IMG/VR virus record: IMGVR_UViG_3300021141_000059
Span: 1-23,471 of that record
Origin: a virus
DNA: 23,471 bases
Strand: one strand, 5' to 3'
The number at the start of each line of letters is the position of its first letter. Position 1 is the stretch's first letter. The position numbers and the translations under genes are program-made. Shown piece by piece: positions 6,721 to 15,315 of the stretch. The notes under the pieces were generated by a model. The model was given only the letters and a program-made list of their open reading frames with translations, was not told where the DNA came from and did no database searches.

Positions 6721-8172
6721 ATGGCAAACTTAAACGGTAAACTAGGACAAGTGCCAGGAAGTACAGCTGTAATAAATACAGAGGTGTATACTTACTTTGC
6801 ACTTATGGCAGAAGCCTTGAAGCGAGATAAGGGTATTGAATTAAAAGTAGAACAGAGCTACTTATCAAAATTTGAAGTTATAGATGAGTTGAGAAAATCT
6901 GCTAAAAATAAAACACCCAACAATCCTACTATAGCATCTATGCTAGATGTTAAGGTTAAAATGGAGGACATTCTAGGAGTTAAGGCAGCATCTGCTCTTC
7001 CGTCCGGATCTGCAGCACCAGCACCATCTGGCTCTACACCACCAGCACAACCACCAGCACCACCAACCTTTCCTGCAGACTCTTATGAAAAACTTACAAA
7101 GTATTTAGGAACTCTAAAGCGTGGAGATTTTGATCCACCCCTTTATAATGAGTTTAGGAGTTCACAAGAGGAGTTTAATGTGTTTCCTTTTCCTAATTGG
7201 GAGGGGTTTGATCCTAGACAGACAGGAAACTTAGTAGTGATAGGACCTAAGCCAAATATTAAACCAGACGTCTTAGATTGGATATATAATAATAGTATAC
7301 TTTATGGATTTCTTCCTTACGGTAACCCACAGACTCAAGGTTTGTATTTTGTTGGCATTGAGAGTTTAAAGAAAAAGGTAAAGGCGGTAGAGAGTGTAGT
7401 AAAGGTTGTGTCTATATTTTTACAACAACAATTATCCCCATCCATCGTTACAACTACAACAGAGAAGGTTATAACAAACAGCCTTACTGGTGGAACAGAG
7501 TTTCAAAATCCAGGCAACCTTGACTACGCGATAGAGAAGGTTCCAGATAATAATAAAAAGTTAATACAACTAGTCCTTATTCCAGGAGAGGGAGATCATC
7601 TAGTAAGAGAGGATGTAGCAACAGCCTATGTAGCAATGAAAGCTGCAGCGAAGAAAGAAGGAGTTGACTTGAAAATAGGTTCAGCTTTTAGACCACCATT
7701 TGCATTGAATGGTCCAGTAAAAACTAAGGCTGGAAAAAGTCTTAATCCTACAACTCAGTTTAGTATTAGAAAGAGTAGAAAGCCAGATAAGAATGAAGAC
7801 TTTTGGTTAAATGCATCAGCAAACTCCTATAGTCCTGCAGTCGCTCCTCCAGGATCTTCTAACCATGGATCTGGAATTGCATTAGACTTAAACACCGGTG
7901 GATATCCATCGTATCCAGGAAACGCATTAGTAGCGGGTGGTAAAAACTATGAGTGGTTAGCTAAAAATGCACACCGCTATGGTTTTATTAGAGGAGTATC
8001 ATCTGAGGCATGGCACTGGGAATACTATCCACCAAACAAACCTAGCAAGAGCGGTAAGAACTCAAGTCAAGGTCCTTTTGCGATTGTATCTAAAACATCA
8101 CCTACTTGGGGATCATATGCTAATACGGATTGGCAAGGAGCGGGGGGATTTGCAGGAACTCTTACAGCATAA
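6721..8172 (+). CDS. Virion-associated M15 (VanY-like) peptidase with degenerate second module
   Basis: A 483-residue protein starting at ATG 6721, one base after the previous stop. An in-frame ATG at 6664 lies inside the spike gene and is less likely. The C-terminal domain (about 300-435) is a peptidase M15/VanY-type zinc enzyme that cuts D,D- or L,D-bonds in peptidoglycan stem peptides. The visible residues are R324 (GSAFRPP), H382 and D389 (SNHGSGIALD), and E429 with H432 (EAWHWE). These supply the zinc ligands His, Asp, His and the catalytic Glu. An Ala/Pro/Ser-rich linker occupies about 94-116. Residues about 183-212 echo the end of the M15 domain but lack its metal ligands. No signal peptide is present, so with the adjacent muramidase it probably rides on the tail tip. 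An Ala/Gly/Thr-rich tail follows the catalytic domain. Confidence 0.85.
   Translation: MANLNGKLGQVPGSTAVINTEVYTYFALMAEALKRDKGIELKVEQSYLSKFEVIDELRKSAKNKTPNNPTIASMLDVKVKMEDILGVKAASALPSGSAAPAPSGSTPPAQPPAPPTFPADSYEKLTKYLGTLKRGDFDPPLYNEFRSSQEEFNVFPFPNWEGFDPRQTGNLVVIGPKPNIKPDVLDWIYNNSILYGFLPYGNPQTQGLYFVGIESLKKKVKAVESVVKVVSIFLQQQLSPSIVTTTTEKVITNSLTGGTEFQNPGNLDYAIEKVPDNNKKLIQLVLIPGEGDHLVREDVATAYVAMKAAAKKEGVDLKIGSAFRPPFALNGPVKTKAGKSLNPTTQFSIRKSRKPDKNEDFWLNASANSYSPAVAPPGSSNHGSGIALDLNTGGYPSYPGNALVAGGKNYEWLAKNAHRYGFIRGVSSEAWHWEYYPPNKPSKSGKNSSQGPFAIVSKTSPTWGSYANTDWQGAGGFAGTLTA
6999..7068 (+). repeat. Low-complexity Ala/Pro/Ser linker repeat (CACCAGCA-type)
   Basis: Within the M15 peptidase gene, short imperfect repeats of the unit ccaccagca encode alternating Ala-Pro, Pro-Pro and Ser-Gly residues. 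This is a flexible interdomain linker and separates the N-terminal helical region from the degenerate peptidase-like module. Such tracts can expand or shrink by slippage; that is a general property, not something seen here. Confidence 0.7.
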
Positions 8173-8175
8173 GCT

Positions 8176-11100
8176 ATGGCATTAAACTTTGAGACAAAAT
8201 TTACAAAACCACTATCCGAAGACCTAATAGCAGGAAGGATAAAGGGTGCAGAGGATTTTGCTAACGCTATTACTACATATTATATAAAAACTGTACAGGA
8301 TGGTATGCCAGTGGGTGTACCACCAACACTACCTGCGCCAGGACTTAATCCATTAGCACCACCACCCTTCACAATTGGAGTAATAGGTGTAAGACCAAAC
8401 CCAGCAAAGGAGCGTGCTATGTTTGAAATATTGAAGGCTTATTTTTTGGCAAAGGATGTTGCAACAACAAAGGGAGCTATTGTAGGACTTAAAAACTCAG
8501 TAGTAGACACTACAAATAGGCTTAACCAAAAAAAGAAAGAAATAACTGATTTAGCTAAACAGGTAAAGGCAGCTGGACTTGAAATAAAAAACATTCCAAC
8601 GTACGTAAAGGAGGTATTGGAGGGTGTAAAAGAAATAATTCAAGAAGAGAAGGATAAAATTCAAAACCTTCAAAATTTATTTGAAAACCTAAAGGAAGAG
8701 TCTAAAGCTTTAGGAGTAAATGAGGAGGCTTTTCAAAATACTTTTGCTCAGGAGTTAAGACTTATTAATAGTTTAAAGACTTTTAAAGTTGAAAGCTTTG
8801 ATGATTTTGCTAGAATCCCTCAAACAATAAGAGAAACTAAACAAGCAATTTACAGGTTGCAGGGTCAATCTCGATCTGTAACTAATGTAGGAACTCTATC
8901 TAGCACAAGCGATGCTAAGATTTACGCTATGAATAAAATCACCGAAGTAGCACTATCGTTTGAACAGCTGTCTAATATTGTTTTAGATCCACCTAATTTT
9001 TTAAACTACGTTGCCAAGCTGTCGCGAAAGAATCCAAAAGTAGTTAGGCTTTATAGGGGTGTGGAGAAATTAGATGTAGTTGAGAGATTAGTCCGACCAG
9101 AATTAAAGAGGTTAGAGATTGAATTAGATAACGCAAAGCGTGAGGTAAAGCAGTACATTCAACCAAAGATTGATGCGATCAAACAAAAAGTTGAAGATAA
9201 GGTAACGGAGTTGACCATTAAGACAGATGATAGTATTAATACTCGACTTTATCTTAAAGTAAAAGATAGAGTACAAGACTTCCGTACAAACCACGAAGAG
9301 AGTCTGAAAGAGAAAAAACAAGACTTACAAACATTACAAAAGGCAATAACTAAGTCTAACGAAATTATAAAAAAGGTAGCTTCTTTGGAGAAGAGTTTAA
9401 TTCAGGAGTTTGAGGGTATCAAAAGTGAATTAATTATAGTAAAGCAGGAAGCAGCAGGTAGTATCTTGAAGTATAGAGATCTTTCTGTCGAAGCAAAAAA
9501 CCAACTAGCAAAGAGATTTGAGCAACCTATAATACCACAAAACTTAGAATCAATAACTCCAGCTAACCCACTTGAGGATCCTAGAGTTAGTACAACTAAT
9601 CCAGGAGAGTTTGTGCGAGGATATGAGAGGCAGATTGATAGTACTGCTGATTTGGAGCGAACAAGGGAGCTAAGAAGAAACGCAGCCAAAAATCAACAAG
9701 CGCCAGGACCAACGTCCGAGCAGGTTTACGACTATATGAATACAATGGGATTGGGAGATTTTTCTGATGCAGCAGTAAAAGTAATCGCTGAAGCTAAAAC
9801 AGACTTGGATACCTTCAAACGTTTGTTTGAGTTAAAGAGAGGTAACTTATTAGCTTATAAACTTACAATAGAAGATTTAGTATCAAACGTACAAGAGATA
9901 CTAACCCTACTACAAGAGGTTTCTGAATCAAAAGGTTCAGTAGGAAAGAAGGTGGCATGGGCAAAAGACGCAGCTGTGCTAGCAGGTAACAGAGTAAAGT
10001 ATTCTAAAGCAGGAAGGTTTACTGGAACTGTAGCTATATCGTTAAAAGACTTATTTGTTGACATTGTATCTTACATCACTCCATACGTCAAGAAGGCGAT
10101 CAGCTGGGCTCAGAAGTTGTTTGAAAAAGTAAAAGCACTTATCAAACGAAAGGTGGCTACTTTTGAAAAGGATGTTGAGACTTACTTACTTAACCTCGTT
10201 CCACTACAAGGAAAGATACCACAAGCTATTGAAGATGCACAAAACAAAAAACTAATATTAGACGCAAAGCGGGTTAGAGCAGAGGAGTTAAAAGAAAAAG
10301 CTAAATCAATACAAAAGCAGGTAACAGCTTTAGGAAAGGCAGCACGTGGAGCAGCAGGATTGTCAAAAAACCTTTTTCAAGATAAGAATTACAACTACGC
10401 AGCAAACGAACCATTCATTAAGAATACGATTGATGGTATATTTGCGTTTAAAGCAGAAAGAGCAGGAGCTGGTGATGCTCAAAAATTAAAAGCAGAAAAA
10501 GATTACTTTGATCAAAAATTAAAGCAACTTCAGTCGATAGATTTTCTAGTTAACGGATTTTTACTTATAATTCAAGACATACAATCTGACAGTACAAACG
10601 CAATCAAAAGAGAGCTTACAAGTTTTGGTGAATCACTAAAAGGTACAGCAGCACCGTATGTAGCTGGTTTTAATGAGTTGATATCAATAATGGGAACACC
10701 AGTCAAAAATGCATCTCAAATAAGTAAAGCACTTATTAGTGTTACTGGTGATGAGAGGCTTATGACAAGTATAGATGCAGCACTCGAGTCTGCTGATGTT
10801 GTAGGATTTTTGGTTGATCTAGAATCTAGATACCTAGGAAAGACTAGACAAGCTTTGAGAACTTATGTAGATAATCCTATTTCATCAAACCCAGAACATA
10901 CTGCAATGCTTGAGGAATTTCTTAACATCTTAGATAAAAAGCAATCCTTTGTGAGGTTTCTATTGAAAAAGCTCAAAGACATTATTGGTAGGGTTACACA
11001 GTTTATCGGTAAACAGGTGCAGCTCTTTATTGATGAGCAGAAGGAGTTAGCTAAAAAAGTATTAGCGAAATGGAAAACAAATAATGAGGTAGAGTTGGAG

Positions 11101-11394
11101 AGGATAAGAGATAAAGCTGTTAACGTAGAAGCAGCCTTTATGTCTGTAGCCTTGGGATTGGCTGCTAGAGCTTTTTGGACAGGAACTACTTGGACAGGAA
11201 GTACTGGAACAAATCACCTTACTCTAAACATTGGACCGTTTAAACCAATAAAAGCATTACCACAAGATGGAGTTGTGTCTATGGTTGAAGAGATGGCTGC
11301 TAGTTTTGAAAATCAATTAAAGCTAATGGCTGGACTAGTAATCCCACCACCAAACACAGGTATTGTTCCGATTCCATTTAGCGGTTATGTTTAA
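8176..11394 (+). CDS. Giant coiled-coil virion protein (possible tape-measure or hub-associated protein)
   Basis: A 1072-residue protein, largely alpha-helical. Residues about 95-210, 300-430, 555-600 and 680-790 are long Lys/Glu/Gln/Leu stretches of coiled-coil type. The ends differ. Residues 20-75 pair an aromatic helix (FANAITTYYIKTVQDG) with a Pro/Gly segment (LPAPGLNPLAPPPFTIG). The last 80 residues hold a tandem WTGTT/WTGST repeat and a second Pro-rich stretch (VIPPPNTGIVPIPF). Amphipathic patches occur at about 635-665 (LFVDIVSYITPYVKKAISW) and near 990. It lies 3 bases after the tail peptidase and ends the unit before gp25, so it is almost certainly virion-associated. Length and helicity fit a tape measure, but there is no transglycosylase domain or clear transmembrane cluster, and a structural rod of the hub or wedge is an equal alternative. 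Confidence 0.7.
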   Translation: MALNFETKFTKPLSEDLIAGRIKGAEDFANAITTYYIKTVQDGMPVGVPPTLPAPGLNPLAPPPFTIGVIGVRPNPAKERAMFEILKAYFLAKDVATTKGAIVGLKNSVVDTTNRLNQKKKEITDLAKQVKAAGLEIKNIPTYVKEVLEGVKEIIQEEKDKIQNLQNLFENLKEESKALGVNEEAFQNTFAQELRLINSLKTFKVESFDDFARIPQTIRETKQAIYRLQGQSRSVTNVGTLSSTSDAKIYAMNKITEVALSFEQLSNIVLDPPNFLNYVAKLSRKNPKVVRLYRGVEKLDVVERLVRPELKRLEIELDNAKREVKQYIQPKIDAIKQKVEDKVTELTIKTDDSINTRLYLKVKDRVQDFRTNHEESLKEKKQDLQTLQKAITKSNEIIKKVASLEKSLIQEFEGIKSELIIVKQEAAGSILKYRDLSVEAKNQLAKRFEQPIIPQNLESITPANPLEDPRVSTTNPGEFVRGYERQIDSTADLERTRELRRNAAKNQQAPGPTSEQVYDYMNTMGLGDFSDAAVKVIAEAKTDLDTFKRLFELKRGNLLAYKLTIEDLVSNVQEILTLLQEVSESKGSVGKKVAWAKDAAVLAGNRVKYSKAGRFTGTVAISLKDLFVDIVSYITPYVKKAISWAQKLFEKVKALIKRKVATFEKDVETYLLNLVPLQGKIPQAIEDAQNKKLILDAKRVRAEELKEKAKSIQKQVTALGKAARGAAGLSKNLFQDKNYNYAANEPFIKNTIDGIFAFKAERAGAGDAQKLKAEKDYFDQKLKQLQSIDFLVNGFLLIIQDIQSDSTNAIKRELTSFGESLKGTAAPYVAGFNELISIMGTPVKNASQISKALISVTGDERLMTSIDAALESADVVGFLVDLESRYLGKTRQALRTYVDNPISSNPEHTAMLEEFLNILDKKQSFVRFLLKKLKDIIGRVTQFIGKQVQLFIDEQKELAKKVLAKWKTNNEVELERIRDKAVNVEAAFMSVALGLAARAFWTGTTWTGSTGTNHLTLNIGPFKPIKALPQDGVVSMVEEMAASFENQLKLMAGLVIPPPNTGIVPIPFSGYV
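11175..11204 (+). repeat. Tandem 15-bp direct repeat encoding WTGTT/WTGST
   Basis: Two adjacent copies of ttggacaggaactac (11175-11189 and 11190-11204) differ by one base, c versus g at the twelfth position. They are in frame and encode the pentapeptides WTGTT and WTGST at residues 1001-1010 of the coiled-coil protein. A partial third unit (tggaac) follows. The near identity at DNA level suggests a recent in-frame duplication. Confidence 0.8.
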
Positions 11395-11403
11395 AAACGT
11401 AAC

Positions 11404-11419
11404 TATTTATATATAAAAA
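11404..11419 (+). promoter_or_regulatory. Candidate late promoter box (TATTTATATATAAAAA), second copy
   Basis: The 29-base gap between the coiled-coil gene and the next ATG contains TATTTATA (11404-11411) followed by TATAAAAA. The box ends 12 bases before the ATG at 11424. It is the same element as at 3347 and 21109 and heads the gp25/gp6 gene cluster. No Shine-Dalgarno sequence lies between it and the start codon. Confidence 0.5.
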
Positions 11420-11423
11420 CAAC

Positions 11424-11903
11424 ATGAAAGCATCTGATTTTGTAAATTTAATGCGCAAGGTTATACGCGAGGAAGTTCGATCGATTGTAAGAGAGGAATT
11501 GAAAACAATTAAACCACTTCTAAAGGAAACCACACAACAAGGATTAAACGCGTCTCTAAGACAAGGACTGCCAGCCAAAACACCAAAGGTAGCAGCTCCA
11601 ACTAGAAAACCAGCAATCACTCCACCAACCTTCGAAGGACCGTTGGCAGGATTACTTAATGAAACATATGAGTCTATGATAAACGATCCAATGCAGGATG
11701 ATGAGTGGCCAGATATGAATGGTGGAGCCTTAACAGCTGACCATGCACAAATGGGAGTACAAAGTATGTCTAGTCTATCGGCTATGATGGATGATGATTC
11801 ACCGTTACCGGATGGGGGTGGATATAGTGATCCAACAAGAGCGTTTATGAAAGATTACACGGCAGTGCTAAAAGCAGCTGATGCACATAGAATGGGTAAC
11901 TAA
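11424..11903 (+). CDS. Small helical/disordered protein upstream of gp25, unknown function
   Basis: A 159-residue protein. Residues 1-35 form a highly charged amphipathic helix (MKASDFVNLMRKVIREEVRS, then REELKTIKP), followed by an Ala/Pro/Lys/Thr-rich linker (about 45-70). The second half is rich in Met, Asp, Gly and Ser (DEWPDMNGG, SAMMDDDSPLPDGGG) and looks mainly disordered. The C-terminal motif DPTRAFMKDYTAVLKAAD forms a last helix. Short proteins with this helix-linker-helix plan are common next to baseplate genes of marine T4-like phages as far as I recall, but without a known function. It opens the unit behind a promoter-like box and its stop overlaps the gp25 start (TAATG), so coupled expression with the wedge proteins is likely. 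A virion adaptor or assembly chaperone is the best guess. Confidence 0.7.
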   Translation: MKASDFVNLMRKVIREEVRSIVREELKTIKPLLKETTQQGLNASLRQGLPAKTPKVAAPTRKPAITPPTFEGPLAGLLNETYESMINDPMQDDEWPDMNGGALTADHAQMGVQSMSSLSAMMDDDSPLPDGGGYSDPTRAFMKDYTAVLKAADAHRMGN

Positions 11904-12334
11904 TGGCAATAGAAGTAAGAATAAACCCGATTGATTTTGAACCAAACACGGCGATTGGTATTGATTTACCTATGAACTCAAGTTCGGGAACTTCTTTTAA
12001 ATTGAACTATCTATCGATAGATCAAGCTGTGGCGAATGCAAAAAACCTACTCTTAACAAATAGAGGAGAACGAATAATGCAACCGGAATTTGGTTGTGAC
12101 TTGCGTAACACTTTGTTTGAAAACATAACAGACGAATTAGTTTTAGATATCGAGAATCGTATTAGATCCAGCTTCGAATATTGGTTACCTTACATATTTA
12201 TTAGAGAACTTGTAGTAGATAATAATAGTGATGCCAACCGTGTCAATATCCTTTTGACTATAGGTTTAATAGGCAATCAAGTGGATACCAGATCTATTCA
12301 ACTTGAGATTTTAAACACAATACAGAATGGCTAA
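11903..12334 (+). CDS. 25: Baseplate wedge protein, gp25/GpW family
   Basis: A 143-residue protein of the normal size for the T4 gp25 / P2 GpW family of sheath-initiating baseplate wedge components. The family signature is clear at residues 53-68: NRGERIMQPEFGCDLR, followed by the usual LFE and an acidic amphipathic helix (ELVLDIENRIRSSFEYWLPY) and a beta-rich end (RVNILLTIGLIG). The protein is homologous to type VI secretion TssE and forms part of the wedge core that templates the first sheath ring. It is translated from an ATG that overlaps the preceding stop and overlaps the following gp6-like gene by 8 bases. That order (gp25/W then gp6/J) is the conserved arrangement in many contractile phages and strongly supports both calls. 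Confidence 0.95.
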   Translation: MAIEVRINPIDFEPNTAIGIDLPMNSSSGTSFKLNYLSIDQAVANAKNLLLTNRGERIMQPEFGCDLRNTLFENITDELVLDIENRIRSSFEYWLPYIFIRELVVDNNSDANRVNILLTIGLIGNQVDTRSIQLEILNTIQNG

Positions 12335-14219
12335 CATAACAAAGAAAACGTCAAAAGATATTAAGTACCTGGGTAGGGACTTCGATTCACTAAAGAGTGG
12401 GTTGGTCGAGTTTACTAAGGTTTACTATCCTGACACGTACAACGACTTTAATGAGGCATCACCAGGAATGATGTTTGTGGAGTTAGCTGCATACGTTGGA
12501 GATGTTTTAAATTACTATGTAGATTCTCAATTTAAAGAGACACTACTACTTCACGCTACGGAGCGCAGAAACATACTATCCATAGCCTCTGCAATGGGAT
12601 ACAAACCTAAGATCAGCGTACCATCACAAGTAGACTTGGATGTATACCAGTTATTCCCTGCATCTGGAAGTGTAGAAAATGTTGTACACGATTTGAGATA
12701 CGCATTAAAAATTCCTGCAGGATTAAGAGGAAGAAGTACAGCAGGTAGTGTGGAGTTCTTGGTTCAAGAGGATATTGACTTCTCAGTAGATAACATATAT
12801 TCTCCTACAGACATCTCTGTGTATACGGTTGATAATAATAATCAACCTAATTACTACTTAGCAAAAAAGACTGTAAAAGCTATATCAGCTCAACCTGAGA
12901 CAATTAATGTAGAGGTGAGTGGAACACAGAAGTTCTTCAAGTTTCAAATAGAAGGAGCAAACTTAATTGGTATTGATAGTATTGTTGATGCAGACGGAAA
13001 TACGTGGTACGAAGTGCCATATCTAGCTCAGGATACTATTTTCGAAAAAGTAACAAACACATCATATAATGATCCAGATGCAGCTGTGTATAGTGAAGAG
13101 TCACCATATCTTTTAAAACTTAAAAGAGTTCCCCGTCGATTTGTATCTCGAGTAACGGAGACTGGTTTAGAGGTTCAATTCGGATCGGGTGTGAGTTCAT
13201 CACCAGATGAGGAGTTATTAGCAACACCAGAAAATATTGGATTAACATTGCCAACGGGTAAGGATGACATCGACTCTTCTATAGATCCACAAGCACCAGT
13301 GTTTACAGGAGCTTATGGTATCGCTCCTTCAAATACAACTTTAACAGTTACCTACTTAGTAGGTGGTGGAATTGCAGCTAATGTTCCAAGCAACACTATT
13401 ACGGAGGTTGTGGCTATCAACGCAAACACAAACAACTTTCCAGCAACTACTGGGGTACTTAATTCTAATATCTTAAACTCTGTGGCGATTAATAATCCAG
13501 CAGCTGCAATAGGTGGTAGAAGTCAAGAAACCCTAGATGAGATAAGACAAAATACACTAGCACAGTTTACATCACAAAACAGAGCTGTAACTAGAGAGGA
13601 TTATATAGTTCGAGCATACGCAATGCCAAACGTATATGGTAGTGTAGCGAAGGTGTTTATAACTCCGGATGAGCAAGCGAACATAGGCACATCTGAGGTA
13701 AACGACACAGTAGCTAATCCCCTAGCAATGAATATGTATGTTTTAGGATATACAAACCAAAAACAATGTACAATAGCAAATAGAGCTATAAAGGAGAATT
13801 TAAAAACATACCTTTCACAATATAGAATGTTAACGGATAGTATTAATATCCGAGACGCCTACATTATTAACATTGGTGTTGACTTTGATGTAATAGCTTT
13901 ACCTAGCTTTAACGCAAACGAGGTCATATTAAATTGCATCACATTACTGAAGGATTTCTTCAACATCGATAAGTGGCAAATTGGACAACCAATAATTTAC
14001 GGAGACATATACAATCTACTGCTACAAGCGACAGGAGTTCAGACAGTAACAGCCGTACGAATAAAAAACATTAACGACGAACTACTTGATTACAGTAATG
14101 TAATATATGATATATCAGAAGCAACTAGAAATGGAATCATTTACCCAAGTTTAGATCCTGCAATATTTGAAGTAAAGTTCCCAGATAACGATATTAAAGG
14201 ACGCATAGCAACATTCTAA
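12327..14219 (+). CDS. 6: Baseplate wedge protein, gp6 / baseplate J family
   Basis: A 630-residue protein close in length to T4 gp6 (660). The N-terminal third has the T4-type gp6 pattern: GRDFDSLKSGLVEFTKVYYP, then TYNDFNEASPGMMFVELAAY, then VGDVLNYYVDSQFKE and an ATERRN segment (residues 17-83). The baseplate-J core is around 398-450 (SQETLDEIRQNT, then NRAVTREDYIVRAYAMPNV), with the C-terminal domain rich in Ile/Asn/Asp. In the virion, gp6 dimers form the ring that joins the six wedges and, with gp25 and gp53/gp7-type partners, opens like an iris on infection. The gene overlaps gp25 by 8 bases and is followed by the next structural gene after one base. Nothing looks truncated or frameshifted. 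Confidence 0.95.
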   Translation: MANITKKTSKDIKYLGRDFDSLKSGLVEFTKVYYPDTYNDFNEASPGMMFVELAAYVGDVLNYYVDSQFKETLLLHATERRNILSIASAMGYKPKISVPSQVDLDVYQLFPASGSVENVVHDLRYALKIPAGLRGRSTAGSVEFLVQEDIDFSVDNIYSPTDISVYTVDNNNQPNYYLAKKTVKAISAQPETINVEVSGTQKFFKFQIEGANLIGIDSIVDADGNTWYEVPYLAQDTIFEKVTNTSYNDPDAAVYSEESPYLLKLKRVPRRFVSRVTETGLEVQFGSGVSSSPDEELLATPENIGLTLPTGKDDIDSSIDPQAPVFTGAYGIAPSNTTLTVTYLVGGGIAANVPSNTITEVVAINANTNNFPATTGVLNSNILNSVAINNPAAAIGGRSQETLDEIRQNTLAQFTSQNRAVTREDYIVRAYAMPNVYGSVAKVFITPDEQANIGTSEVNDTVANPLAMNMYVLGYTNQKQCTIANRAIKENLKTYLSQYRMLTDSINIRDAYIINIGVDFDVIALPSFNANEVILNCITLLKDFFNIDKWQIGQPIIYGDIYNLLLQATGVQTVTAVRIKNINDELLDYSNVIYDISEATRNGIIYPSLDPAIFEVKFPDNDIKGRIATF

Positions 14220-14220
14220 C

Positions 14221-15315
14221 ATGGTACTAAGATTTTATCCAAAAAAAGACGCAACAATATATGAGCGCTACCCTAGTAAGAATACGGGGTTAGATGCTGT
14301 ACTAGAGCTTTCAAAAGTAGTTGCGGCTACTAGTAGCTATAACTCTAGAATACTAATCGACTTCGATTATAGAGAAGCTTCAGCTAGTATAGTTGAGTTG
14401 GGTCTCAATCCTAATAACTTTACTTGGAATCTAAAACTATACGCAACAGAGGAGCAAGAAATACCACTAGACTACACGCTAGAGTGTTATCCTATATCTC
14501 AGAGTTGGAATATGGGAATTGGACGATATGGTAATTCACCAGAGACTACAGAAGGAGTGAGTTGGACCTATAGAGAGGGGGATACTATAGCTGCATCTGC
14601 ATGGTTAACTGCATCGTATGCTGCTGGAAGTACTGCCTATTCGGTTACTACTAAAGGAGGAGGGGTATGGTATACTTCATCCGTGGCATCACAATCTTTT
14701 AGTTATAAAGCTGCAGATCTAGATATGGACGTAAATGGTATAGTCCGTAGAATCCAATCCGGTTCAATTGACTTTCAAGGCTTTATAATAAAAAAACAAA
14801 ACGCAGACGAGAGTTCTTTATCAACTTTCAAGAGTATAAAATTCTTTAGTAAGGATACGCATACAGTTTACTCACCAGTATTAGAGGCAAAGTATAATGA
14901 GAGTGTTAATAACACAACGCTTACTCAAATAGCAACAGATCAGCCTTACAATATTATTTCGACTAACATCGAACGCGAATATAAGGAGGATTCAATTCCA
15001 AGAATATCATTTGCAGCAAGATATAAGTACCCTGTAGTAACCTTCGCAACTTCGTCTGCATATTTAGACAGATATAAACTCCCAGCAGGAGTTCAGTATG
15101 CTATATATAGCGCGCAAACTGATGATGCAATTATAGACTTTAGTCAATACACACTTCTAAGTAGTGATAATAATGGGAACTATTTTCACCTTCCATTACA
15201 AGCATTCCAACCAGAAAGGTATTATAAGGTTTTGCTGAAGGTACCAAACTCTGGTAGCTTTGGTTACCAAATTCATGATAACGATTGGATATTTAAGGTT
15301 TCAAGAAATCAATGA
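14221..15315 (+). CDS. Beta-rich virion structural protein (DNRLRE-like)
   Basis: A 364-residue, mainly beta protein beginning right after gp6. The N-terminus resembles DNRLRE-type beta-sandwich modules: strand, then DATIYERYPSKNTGLD, then a strand LELSK, and after a short loop SRILIDFDY (residues 10-50). The middle is rich in Ser, Thr, Tyr and Trp (SQSWNMGIGRYGN, GVSWTYREGD), as in carbohydrate-facing phage proteins. The C-terminal part (about 245-360) has further strands (YKYPVVTFATSSAYLDRY) and ends in a Gly/His/Tyr-rich sheet. It has no cysteine pair or signal peptide. Its position in the wedge cluster suggests an outer baseplate or short-fibre attachment protein. Its stop overlaps the next start by ATGA (15312-15315). 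The domain assignment is from memory of the family and is moderate. Confidence 0.65.
   Translation: MVLRFYPKKDATIYERYPSKNTGLDAVLELSKVVAATSSYNSRILIDFDYREASASIVELGLNPNNFTWNLKLYATEEQEIPLDYTLECYPISQSWNMGIGRYGNSPETTEGVSWTYREGDTIAASAWLTASYAAGSTAYSVTTKGGGVWYTSSVASQSFSYKAADLDMDVNGIVRRIQSGSIDFQGFIIKKQNADESSLSTFKSIKFFSKDTHTVYSPVLEAKYNESVNNTTLTQIATDQPYNIISTNIEREYKEDSIPRISFAARYKYPVVTFATSSAYLDRYKLPAGVQYAIYSAQTDDAIIDFSQYTLLSSDNNGNYFHLPLQAFQPERYYKVLLKVPNSGSFGYQIHDNDWIFKVSRNQ

Noticed and set aside
7967-8185. 72-aa open frame on the + strand
   Set aside because: It lies wholly within and across the end of the M15 peptidase gene, in another frame, and has no recognisable features.
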